Assembly: GCA_900540405.1 (NCBI GenBank)
Contig: UQFW01000037.1
Coordinates: 1 to 14,505, forward strand
Reading direction: 5' to 3'
DNA from: Candidatus Avelusimicrobium faecicola
GTDB taxonomy: Bacteria; Elusimicrobiota; Elusimicrobia; Elusimicrobiales; Elusimicrobiaceae
Length of the DNA: 14,505 nt
The first letter of the stretch is position 1; every line of letters starts with the position of its first letter. The notes under the pieces are model-generated. The model was not told the DNA's origin. It did no database searches and worked only from the letters and a program-made list of their open reading frames with translations. Both the position numbers and the translations under genes were made by a program. Below are positions 5,536 to 12,110 of this stretch, piece by piece.

Positions 5536-7825
5536 ACGTTTCTTCCTTATAGTTATGGTCATAGGGCGGATTTTCCAAATCCTCAATGCCGGCATCTATC
5601 AGCTCGTAGTTAATTTCCCAACGGTTAGAGCCCTCCGGCTTGGTAATATACCCTTTCATTTCAAGCACGCTTAAAATGTTGGTGGCGCGCGCGCTGGAGC
5701 CGAAATTGGCCTTTAACAAATCCTGCGATACGCGGCGGCGCTCTTTAATCAGGCGCAACGCCTGCAAAATTTCTTCCGCACTGGCGCCCAAACCGTCCTG
5801 CGGGCGGCCGCCGGGCTGTTGTTCGGCCACAATCTGCACCGGATAATCCGGCGCGCCTTGCGCCCTTAAAAAGTCCGCCACGGCATTGATTTCTTTTTCG
5901 GACACATACGCCCCCTGGATACGTAGCGGATTTTTGTCGGACGTGCTTTGATACAGCATATCCCCGCGGCCCAGTAAATCTTCCGCGCCGGTGCTATCCA
6001 AAATAACTTTAGAGTCTATGGACGAAGCCACCTGCAACGCAATACGGGAGGGCAAGTTGGCCTTAATCACCCCGGTAATTACCTTTACGGAAGGGCGCTG
6101 GGTGCAAAGAATTAAGTGAATCCCCAACGCGCGGCCCATTTGCGCCAAACGCTGGATGGAGTCTTCAATAGAGGCTTTGGTTTGGAGCATAAGGTCGGCC
6201 ATTTCGTCTATAATAACAAAAATATAGAACATTTTTTCTTCGCCGTTTTTCTCCGCCCACTGGTTGTAGCCTTCCATATTTTTCACTTTGGCAAGCTGCA
6301 TAATTTTAAGGCGTTTTTCCATTACTTTTACTAACATCTGTAAGGATTTGGCCGCCCCTTGCGCGTCCGTCACTACGTCCACGTCGTCGCACGAGGTTTT
6401 GGGGTCATACAGGTATGGGATTCCCTCATACAAGGTCAACTCCACGCGCTTGGGGTCAATCATCAAAAATTTGGCCTGGTCCGGGCGGAGTTTGTAAATA
6501 ATGGACATAATAATTGTATGCAAACAGATAGACTTACCGCTGTTGGTGGCCCCGGCAATTAAAATATGCGGCCATTTTTCCGCCACGGACCCGGCCGGTT
6601 GGCCGTCCGCATAGCGGCCCAACGCTATCGGAATAGCGGCTTTAGAGGCGGCATAGACGGAAGATTGCAAAATTTCTTTCATAGTCACCATGACGGGGCG
6701 GTCGTTGGGGATTTCAAACCCGACGGCATTTTTGCCCGGAATAGGCGCCTGCACGCGCAGGGAGCGGGCCTCCATACTGGCCTGAATATCCTGCGTGCGG
6801 GCCGTAATGGAAGCAATCGTCACGCCGGGGTCCGGCTTGATTTCATAGCGTGTCACCACCGGCCCCGGGGATACCCCCGTGACACTGGCTTTAATATCAA
6901 AATTTTTAAGGGTTTGCTCCAGGCGTTTGGTGGCTTGGGTAATTTCTTCGTCTGTCGGGCCGACAATGCCGTTATTGACCGGGTCGTTTAACAAGTCCAA
7001 AGACGGCAGTTGAAAGGTTTTCGGGTCAAAAGGTTTGCGCTCGCCCTCCGGCTGGGTGGCAGGAACAGAGGCCGCTTCCACCGGGGCGGCAGAAGATTCG
7101 GCACGCATTTTTTCCGGGCTGGGCAGTTTGATAATTTCCGCCACCGGGCGGCGGATTTCCGGCTTGGAATGGCGTTCTTCTTCCGGGGAGTCCGCGGATT
7201 TTTCGTCGTGCGTTTGGGCGGACGCGGCTTTGATTTCCTCTTTCCCGGTTTGTACTTTTTCTTTTAATTCGGCGCGGGCGTCTAGCCATTCGTTATAATC
7301 CGCGCGGATAAATTCGCCGGTTTTTTGCACAATTACGCCCCACGGAATAGCAAACAACATGTGCAGGCCCACCAATATCAGCGCCAGCGAAAACACGCCG
7401 GAGCCGAACGTGCCCGCAATTCCCTTAAACCACAAAAAGACCTCTTGCCCGAACTGCCCGCCGGAGATGTTGGATTTGGGCAACAGGGAATGGAGCAAAG
7501 CTAACAGGCTGGCTCCCGCGCACAAAGTAGTGCCGCTGCCCAATAAAAAGAATAAAAAGGCGGCGCTTTTTTTCCGCACGCTTTGCACCAGCCAATACGC
7601 CAGGAAAAGCGGCAACAAAACAGACGTTTGGCCGATATATTTGTATAGCTGGCCGGCCAGCGTATCCCCTAATACCCCGCGCCCTACATTAAACCACAAA
7701 ATGCAAAAAAGCCAAACGCAAAGCGCCCCGCCCAAAATATACAGGGCAGACGGCACCCAGTTGGCGGTGGTGGCTTTTTTAGTTCTTTTTTTGGATTTTT
7801 TATATGTGGTTCTATATCTGACCAT
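5516..7825 (-). CDS. ftsK: DNA translocase FtsK (FtsK/SpoIIIE family)
   Basis: FtsK pumps chromosomal DNA through the closing septum. From this start it has 769 residues. An N-terminal membrane part has about four hydrophobic segments (about 25-45, 68-84, 88-115 and 143-170). A charged linker (about 175-265) is followed by the alpha/beta motor with Walker A GATNSGKS (425-432) and Walker B FVIIDE (536-541). A C-terminal winged-helix gamma domain (about 680-740, ASAEEILQALRLIKERRRVS) would read orienting DNA sites. The linker is short compared with E. coli FtsK. An in-frame ATG at 7900 lies upstream of the promoter-like -35 and encodes a non-conserved 25-residue lead, so I prefer this start. 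The -10 box ends only 7 nt before it. Confidence 0.94.
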   Translation of the reverse strand: MVRYRTTYKKSKKRTKKATTANWVPSALYILGGALCVWLFCILWFNVGRGVLGDTLAGQLYKYIGQTSVLLPLFLAYWLVQSVRKKSAAFLFFLLGSGTTLCAGASLLALLHSLLPKSNISGGQFGQEVFLWFKGIAGTFGSGVFSLALILVGLHMLFAIPWGVIVQKTGEFIRADYNEWLDARAELKEKVQTGKEEIKAASAQTHDEKSADSPEEERHSKPEIRRPVAEIIKLPSPEKMRAESSAAPVEAASVPATQPEGERKPFDPKTFQLPSLDLLNDPVNNGIVGPTDEEITQATKRLEQTLKNFDIKASVTGVSPGPVVTRYEIKPDPGVTIASITARTQDIQASMEARSLRVQAPIPGKNAVGFEIPNDRPVMVTMKEILQSSVYAASKAAIPIALGRYADGQPAGSVAEKWPHILIAGATNSGKSICLHTIIMSIIYKLRPDQAKFLMIDPKRVELTLYEGIPYLYDPKTSCDDVDVVTDAQGAAKSLQMLVKVMEKRLKIMQLAKVKNMEGYNQWAEKNGEEKMFYIFVIIDEMADLMLQTKASIEDSIQRLAQMGRALGIHLILCTQRPSVKVITGVIKANLPSRIALQVASSIDSKVILDSTGAEDLLGRGDMLYQSTSDKNPLRIQGAYVSEKEINAVADFLRAQGAPDYPVQIVAEQQPGGRPQDGLGASAEEILQALRLIKERRRVSQDLLKANFGSSARATNILSVLEMKGYITKPEGSNRWEINYELIDAGIEDLENPPYDHNYKEETYETVYK

Positions 7826-7832
7826 ACCGTAT

Positions 7833-7860
7833 ATTTTACCAATTTTTAACCGCTTTGTAA
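7833..7860 (-). promoter_or_regulatory. Promoter of the ftsK operon, predicted leaderless or near-leaderless
   Basis: On the minus strand TTACAA (7860-7855) is followed after 16 bp by TAAAAT (7838-7833). Seven bases (ATACGGT) separate the -10 box from the ftsK ATG. Transcription normally starts about 6-8 nt after the -10, so the mRNA would begin within about two bases of the start codon. No Shine-Dalgarno sequence is present before this ATG. Confidence 0.55.
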
Positions 7861-7873
7861 GGTTTGGAAAATT

Positions 7874-7887
7874 CCCCTTATAAGGGG
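7874..7887. promoter_or_regulatory. Perfect 14-bp palindrome upstream of the ftsK promoter, possible operator
   Basis: CCCCTTATAAGGGG is perfectly self-complementary without a loop, so it suits a dimeric DNA-binding protein better than an RNA hairpin. Its centre is about 55 bp upstream of the predicted ftsK transcription start, between the preceding terminator and the -35 box. No regulator is known for it; the role is an inference from symmetry and position. Confidence 0.35.
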
Positions 7888-7903
7888 CCCGGTAAAACAA
7901 AAA

Positions 7904-7931
7904 ACCCGGTGGCTGTTCGGGCTCACCGGGT
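7904..7931 (-). terminator. Rho-independent terminator of accB-wHTH
   Basis: An 8-bp perfect stem (ACCCGGTG with CACCGGGT, 7904-7911 with 7924-7931) has a 12-nt loop and is followed on the minus strand by TTTTTTG. It begins 13 nt after the stop codon of the small winged-helix gene and separates that unit from the ftsK operon. Confidence 0.85.
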
Positions 7932-7944
7932 GCATAAAAAACGG

Positions 7945-8205
7945 CTATAATGTGGGAGGCAGTGGCGGTTGGGCCGCGGCAGGTGCCGGCATGGGAACCT
8001 GTACCAAAGCCACATTATAATTCAGCTCGTCCGCTTCCAGCGTAATTTTACCTTGGGCGAACAGCGTGCCCAGGGCCATATACAAAACAGAGCTGGGCAG
8101 TTGGAACGTTATTTTCAGCTTCCAGGAAGAAGCCGTTTTATGTTCCGCCAGGTATTGCAAAATCCGGGCGCAGGCCACTTGGATATTTTCGGCTATCGGA
8201 TTCAT
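7945..8205 (-). CDS. Small winged-helix protein, DUF2582-like
   Basis: The 86-residue product has one predicted winged helix-turn-helix domain (about 3-68). Helices AENIQVACARILQYLAEH and WKLKITFQLPSSVLYMALGTLFAQGKI are followed by a short strand pair (TLEADELNYNVALV). This pattern fits the DUF2582-type winged-helix family, recognised by pattern only. A Pro/Ala-rich tail (69-86) follows. Winged helices usually bind DNA or proteins; the target is unknown. The ATG lies 2 nt after the accB stop and has no good ribosome site, so translation is probably coupled to accB. The shared transcript suggests a link to fatty-acid synthesis, perhaps regulatory, but this is unproven. Confidence 0.8.
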   Translation of the reverse strand: MNPIAENIQVACARILQYLAEHKTASSWKLKITFQLPSSVLYMALGTLFAQGKITLEADELNYNVALVQVPMPAPAAAQPPLPPTL

Positions 8206-8207
8206 AC

Positions 8208-8708
8208 TTACGCCCGTTCAATGGCAAACAGCGCATCACCCTGTTTAATCGGCTTGCCGTTTTCCACCAATACTTTTTTAACAATACACGGGAAATCCGC
8301 GCGGACTTCGTTAAATACTTTCATGGCTTCAATCAGGCAAATCACTTCGCCTTTTTCCACCTTGGCGCCTTCTTTTACAAACGGCGGGGCGGACGGAGTG
8401 GACCCGCGGAAGAAAATACCCATCAGCGGGGATTTGATTACTTCTTTATATTGTTCCTGCGCGGGCACGGCCGGGTTGCCGCCTTGCGCGGCAGAAAAAC
8501 CACCCGCATTGACGGGCACGGGCACCATGGCCGGTTTGGCTTTTACCAGGCGCAGATACAGGCCGTTCTGGTTATACTCAATGGTATCTAAAGAATTGTC
8601 CTGCATGAATCCGTAAAGTTGCTTTACGTCTGTCAAAATCGGGGATTCTTTAGCGGCCGTCTTTTTAACGGCGGCAGGAGCGTTCTTTTTGGCTGCTGTT
8701 TTTTTCAT
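8208..8708 (-). CDS. accB: Biotin carboxyl carrier protein of acetyl-CoA carboxylase
   Basis: AccB carries the biotin of acetyl-CoA carboxylase, which makes malonyl-CoA for fatty-acid synthesis. The 166 residues show the usual order: an N-terminal part (about 22-56, LTDVKQLYGFMQDN...), a Pro/Ala/Gly-rich linker (about 58-85) and a biotinyl domain (about 88-166). The biotinylation motif is EAMKV (127-131), with Lys130 as the biotin site, preceded by the thumb-type segment GIFFRGSTPSAPPFVKEG of the AccB family. An unusual basic lead, with KKTAAK occurring twice in the first 20 residues, precedes the domain. GAGG lies 11 nt before the ATG, slightly far. accC, the common downstream partner, is absent; a small winged-helix gene takes its place. 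Confidence 0.94.
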   Translation of the reverse strand: MKKTAAKKNAPAAVKKTAAKESPILTDVKQLYGFMQDNSLDTIEYNQNGLYLRLVKAKPAMVPVPVNAGGFSAAQGGNPAVPAQEQYKEVIKSPLMGIFFRGSTPSAPPFVKEGAKVEKGEVICLIEAMKVFNEVRADFPCIVKKVLVENGKPIKQGDALFAIERA

Positions 8709-8750
8709 AAAGAAAATAACCTCGGTAATAAATATAAATTGCTTATGTAT

Positions 8751-8756
8751 ATTTTA
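8751..8756 (-). promoter_or_regulatory. Candidate -10 box of the accB promoter
   Basis: The minus strand reads TATGTAAAATATACAT upstream of accB, with TAAAAT as the likely -10. The predicted 5' leader is about 35-40 nt and contains GAGG before the accB start. No good -35 is visible at 16-18 bp; the TG just before the box may act as an extended -10 in part. The sequence TAAAATATAC is identical to that of the ftsK promoter. Confidence 0.4.
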
Positions 8757-8794
8757 CATAATTTTACGGCCCAATGGCACGCTTGTTGCCTGCG

Positions 8795-10168
8795 CTATTG
8801 GGCAGAGTCCGGCAAAAGCTCCGGCTGTCGGGCGGTTTCCAGGCGTTTTATTTGCGCCGGAGTAATGGGCTGGCGCAAGCCGAATGTGCGCAGGGCTTCA
8901 TACGCGGATATGGCAAAATTCAGGCTTTCCGCTACCTCTTTGCGCACCACCCAGGTATTGATACCCACTACGCGGCCCGAATCTTTCAAAATTAACGGCC
9001 CGCCGCTGTTGCCGCTGTTTACAGCCGCATCCGTTTGTATCATATCGCGCCCGTGTTCGTCCCGGCGCAACGCGCTGATAATCCCCTCGTTCACGCTCCA
9101 ACGGTATCCTTTCGGCTCGCCCAACGAGGCTACCGCGGCCCCGGTATAATACTGGGTGCGGTCCGGCTCTAACATGAGCCACGGGAAGTTTTCCCCCTCC
9201 AGTTTTAAGAGGGCCAAATCCCGCGCCTGATTGCGCGCCACCACGCGGGCATAACGCTTGGGGTACCCGGGGCCGTCCGGCGAATACTCCTTATCCCCAT
9301 ATAAAACCACTTGCACGTCCCGGGCTTTTTCTACCACATGGGCATTGGTCAGCAAATAGCCGTCCGCACTGATAAAAAAGGCCGAACCGCTGCTTTGGTC
9401 CCTGGAGTTTAAGACGGTAGCCACCGCTTTTAAGTAAGCGGTATAATCCGCATCCATGCGGGTTAAATCCGCTTGCGCGGCGGGGCTGGCAAATATCACG
9501 CGGTCATCTTGCATTTGCTTGACTATCCGTTTAAGCAACTTGGTTAAAATTTGCTCGTAATTGTGGGTTAAATCTCCCCCAATCGCTTGGATTTGCAACG
9601 GGCTGAACAACCCCAGCGTATAAGTGGCTAAACCATCCGCCACATAGGTAGAGGCGGCAAAGCGGATTTTTTCTTTATCTTCTTCCTGATAGACCGCCAC
9701 CGGGGCCCCGGTATGCGGATTACGCAACGTAATGCGTAAAACCGCATTTGCATACGGCAGGTGCCGGACACGCAAACGGCGCGGATTATAATATCCGTTG
9801 CCCTCGTGGCGCATATAAAAACGGCGTTCTTCTTCATAACGCGGGAAAAATTCCACCTCGGCCGTATAATCGTACCCCTTGCGTTGGCTGTACACATTGG
9901 CTTCCACGCGCTCAAACAGGGTGGAAAGCGCATCAGCCGCCGCCGCGGACAGGCCGTCATCCGTGCGAATCACAAACCGGCGGAAAGCAATAAATTCGTC
10001 ACTTTCCACCCGGAAGAAATCCGGCACATATTTATCCTGCACCACCATCACGCTTGCATTAATTTTGGGGGATACATCCGGCTGGCGGTACAAGCCGCGG
10101 CTGAATTTACCGTGGTAAGTACAACCGCCCAGCAACAAAACGGACATTAAAAGAGGTAAAATCTTCAT
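8795..10168 (-). CDS. Trypsin-like (S1/HtrA-type) serine protease, predicted lipoprotein
   Basis: From this start the protein has 457 residues. A lipoprotein signal peptide ends in LLLGG-Cys16, so it should be lipid-anchored in the cell envelope. An unrecognised N-terminal region (about 17-245) precedes a protease domain (about 255-430). The catalytic triad is clear: His277 in TNAHVV, Asp317 in RDLALLKL and Ser388 in GNSGGPL. Unlike DegP/DegS, no PDZ domain follows; only about 30 residues remain. It may degrade or process envelope proteins. An in-frame ATG at 10192 is unlikely as the start because its first eight codons contain the TATAAT box and would spoil the signal peptide. No ribosome site precedes the chosen ATG, in keeping with a leaderless mRNA. 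It has its own terminator-free gap of 86 bp before accB. Confidence 0.88.
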   Translation of the reverse strand: MKILPLLMSVLLLGGCTYHGKFSRGLYRQPDVSPKINASVMVVQDKYVPDFFRVESDEFIAFRRFVIRTDDGLSAAAADALSTLFERVEANVYSQRKGYDYTAEVEFFPRYEEERRFYMRHEGNGYYNPRRLRVRHLPYANAVLRITLRNPHTGAPVAVYQEEDKEKIRFAASTYVADGLATYTLGLFSPLQIQAIGGDLTHNYEQILTKLLKRIVKQMQDDRVIFASPAAQADLTRMDADYTAYLKAVATVLNSRDQSSGSAFFISADGYLLTNAHVVEKARDVQVVLYGDKEYSPDGPGYPKRYARVVARNQARDLALLKLEGENFPWLMLEPDRTQYYTGAAVASLGEPKGYRWSVNEGIISALRRDEHGRDMIQTDAAVNSGNSGGPLILKDSGRVVGINTWVVRKEVAESLNFAISAYEALRTFGLRQPITPAQIKRLETARQPELLPDSAQ

Positions 10169-10174
10169 GCGTAT

Positions 10175-10183
10175 ATTATAGCA
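10175..10183 (-). promoter_or_regulatory. Extended -10 promoter of the protease gene, predicted leaderless
   Basis: The minus strand has TGCTATAAT (10183-10175), a full extended -10 element. Six bases (ATACGC) separate it from the ATG at 10168, so transcription should start at or next to the A of the start codon. No consensus -35 is present 17 bp upstream, which is normal for extended -10 promoters. The inverted hexamers GCGTAT/ATACGC flank the box. Confidence 0.6.
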
Positions 10184-10247
10184 AAAGCGCATACGCGGGC
10201 CGGATATAAAACCGCGACGGACGGAAAATTATAAATTATTACAAAAA

Positions 10248-10271
10248 ACCTCGGCCAAGAAAAGCCGAGGT
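10248..10271 (-). terminator. Rho-independent terminator of the 513-residue protein gene
   Basis: A perfect 8-bp GC-rich stem (ACCTCGGC with GCCGAGGT, 10248-10255 and 10264-10271) closes an 8-nt loop and is followed on the minus strand by TTTTTTG. It lies 25 nt after the stop codon of the upstream gene and insulates it from the protease gene. Confidence 0.9.
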
Positions 10272-10295
10272 CTTTTGATTTTTTCTGCCAAAAAT

Positions 10296-11837
10296 TTAAT
10301 ATTTGAAGGTATCGTAGCGGAGGTTGCCTTCTTTATGCACTTCTTTATAGGCTTTGACAAGCGCTTTGTAATAGGCCGGGGCGTTGTCTTCCCCATAGTT
10401 CAACCATTCGCGGATTAAAAACATATCTTTTTCGTGGGCTTTTTCAAAGGCGGCCACGCGCGCATACGCATTTTTACCGGGGATGGTTTTGGTGTACGCA
10501 TAAGAATCCAACAGCACCTTATACTGTTCCACCGCTTTTGCAATTTCGGGCGCCGGGGTTTCCCCGCTCAACGCGGCCTCTTCTATTTGAGCCATTTGCG
10601 GCTTATAGTGGCGTTGGAAATTTTTAATATCTTTTTTGCTCACTTTATATTTGGCAACGCCGTAAATTTTATTGCGTTTGGCTTTGGCACGGGCCGGAGC
10701 CGCCTGCGGCATGGGCGCAACCATTTCTTCCGGCGCGCTTTGGGCCACGGCTTCATTACGGCGCTTTTGGGCCGCCCGGGCCTGTTTGCCCGCCTTGCCT
10801 GTGGGGCGCTCGGGCGCCGACGGAACAGCCGCTACGGCCGGCTGAACGGCCTTATCCTTTTGGGCGGGAGCGGCAAGCGCTTGCGGCTGTTGGTTGGAGC
10901 GCCGTTCTTTAGCGGCCCGGAGATTGGTCTGTTGGGCCTCTTGGCGGGCGGCTTGTTCTTCTTTTAACAGGCGCATATTTTCTTGTTGGCTATGCAACCG
11001 TTTTTTGGCCGCGCGGGCCATGCCGACGGTATCGTCCGGCAACGTCAAGGTATCCGGCTCAAAAGAGGACTTATACCCCATTTGCCGCTTAAAGGTGCTA
11101 CGGGCCACGTTTTCGTTGCGTTTATATTCTGCGCGGGCACGGCAGGCATCCTTTTTTTGATATTTTACCGCTTTGGGCAACACCGCGGACGGCGCTTCCT
11201 TTTGCTGTAAGGCTTTTACCACCTGCGTTTTGGCAGAAACCGCCTGCGCGGCTTGGTGGGCCGGGTCCGGCTTGAGACCCAATTTATAGCGCAACGCCCG
11301 GGCTTGTGCCAAAAAATCCGCCTTGGCTTGGCAATCGGCGTGCAAATGGGTTTTATCTTTCTTTACTGCGGTGGTGCAGTGTTTGTCCACCGCCGCGCCG
11401 CAGACCGGGCAAAGCGGGCCGCGCGGGCCTTTTGCCAAAGCGGCCTCGCATGCGTAGCGCTCCTGCGCCTGCTTTTCAAAACCGGTATCTTGGAGTTTAA
11501 GCCATTGGGCGTATACATTTTCGGCACATTCGGAGCCGCGCTCCACATAATACCCTTGGAAATAGACCGTCTTTTTGACATCCGCCTGCCCGCCGCAAAG
11601 GGTTTCTACATAAACAGGCTCTTGCGGAGTGTCTTGCCCCACCCCAAACTTGACTTGTTCCGCCGGTTTGTATTTAACGGGAAATTGCACGTTTAATTTT
11701 TTGAAAGAAACCTCTTGGGGAATTTTGGTATCCAACGCAAACCCGCCCCCTAAATTTATTTGTTTTTGGCTCTGCGCCGCCGACGGCAACACGCCAAAAG
11801 CCAACAACCCGAACAAAAGCGTATATTTATGATTCAT
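10296..11837 (-). CDS. Exported protein of unknown function, Cys-rich N-half and Lys/Ala-rich coiled-coil middle
   Basis: I do not recognise this 513-residue protein. A signal peptide (about 1-22, LLFGLLAFGVLPSAAQS) points to export. The region 75-170 has seven Cys (81, 104, 130, 143, 146, 154, 169), including CPVCG (143-147) with His153, His164 and His166 nearby. This could be a small metal site or, in the periplasm, disulfides. A charged Lys/Arg/Gln/Ala-rich middle (about 205-390), likely helical or coiled coil with Ala/Pro linkers, follows. The C-terminal part (about 395-513) looks folded and Tyr-rich. AGGAG lies 6 nt before the ATG and supports the start. It is a single-gene unit with its own promoter and terminator. 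A surface or envelope-structural role is possible but not shown. Confidence 0.8.
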   Translation of the reverse strand: MNHKYTLLFGLLAFGVLPSAAQSQKQINLGGGFALDTKIPQEVSFKKLNVQFPVKYKPAEQVKFGVGQDTPQEPVYVETLCGGQADVKKTVYFQGYYVERGSECAENVYAQWLKLQDTGFEKQAQERYACEAALAKGPRGPLCPVCGAAVDKHCTTAVKKDKTHLHADCQAKADFLAQARALRYKLGLKPDPAHQAAQAVSAKTQVVKALQQKEAPSAVLPKAVKYQKKDACRARAEYKRNENVARSTFKRQMGYKSSFEPDTLTLPDDTVGMARAAKKRLHSQQENMRLLKEEQAARQEAQQTNLRAAKERRSNQQPQALAAPAQKDKAVQPAVAAVPSAPERPTGKAGKQARAAQKRRNEAVAQSAPEEMVAPMPQAAPARAKAKRNKIYGVAKYKVSKKDIKNFQRHYKPQMAQIEEAALSGETPAPEIAKAVEQYKVLLDSYAYTKTIPGKNAYARVAAFEKAHEKDMFLIREWLNYGEDNAPAYYKALVKAYKEVHKEGNLRYDTFKY

Positions 11838-11871
11838 GGCTCACTCCTCAATAGGGTATATTTCCTTTAAT

Positions 11872-11900
11872 AATATAAAATTTATTGCCCGGTTGTACAA
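11872..11900 (-). promoter_or_regulatory. Promoter of the 513-residue protein gene
   Basis: TTGTAC (11900-11895) and TATATT (11877-11872) are separated by exactly 17 bp, a good sigma-70-type promoter. Transcription would start near 11865, giving a leader of about 28 nt that holds AGGAG at 11848-11844. It is the best -35/-10 pair in the window. Confidence 0.7.
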
Positions 11901-12058
11901 GGGCCCTTTGGCCCAGGCCCGCCTAGGCCCTTTGAAAGAGGCCCCGCCGGGATGTATTTTATCCCCCCACCGGCGCGGGGCAGGCGCCACAACACTGCCC
12001 CCCCACACACGCGGAAATGGAAAGCAAGGCACGCAACCCGGGGCCGGGCCCCCATATA
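11901..12058. other. GC-rich intergenic stretch without a recognisable gene
   Basis: Together with its flanks this is part of the 273-bp gap between the 513-residue protein gene and pnp. It is much richer in G and C than its surroundings, with many runs of C or G (CCCCCC, CCCCCCC, GGGG) and short inverted motifs such as GGGCCC and CCTAGG. GGCCCTTTG is repeated at 11902-11910 and 11926-11934. Open frames through it have no ribosome site or recognisable protein sequence. I see no known RNA family in it. Confidence 0.5.
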
Positions 12059-12064
12059 GCAAAA

Positions 12065-12087
12065 GGCCCCGCCTAAAAAGCGGGGCC
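12065..12087. terminator. Strong bidirectional Rho-independent terminator after pnp
   Basis: A perfect 8-bp GC-only stem (GGCCCCGC with GCGGGGCC, 12065-12072 and 12080-12087) encloses a 7-nt loop. The plus strand is followed by six T and the minus strand by TTTTGC. It lies 23 nt after the pnp stop, so its main job is to end the rpsO-pnp transcript. Confidence 0.88.
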
Positions 12088-12110
12088 TTTTTTATTTTTG
12101 CATCGTGAAA

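Noticed and set aside
5536..5595. Upstream ATG for the LolA-like gene
   Set aside because: It would add 20 residues, many of them basic, before the signal peptide, while the later ATG has a good AAGGA site.
7826..7900. Upstream ATG giving FtsK a 25-residue N-terminal extension
   Set aside because: The region contains the promoter hexamers TTACAA/TAAAAT and reaches into the palindrome. The encoded residues do not look like FtsK, which begins naturally with the basic segment before the first membrane helix.
10169..10192. Upstream ATG for the serine protease
   Set aside because: Its codons include the extended -10 TGCTATAAT and would place eight residues before a compact lipoprotein signal.
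11836..12108. Plus-strand open frame in the gap between the 513-residue gene and pnp
   Set aside because: Low-complexity Gly/Pro/Arg product, no ribosome site, and it ends in the pnp terminator.
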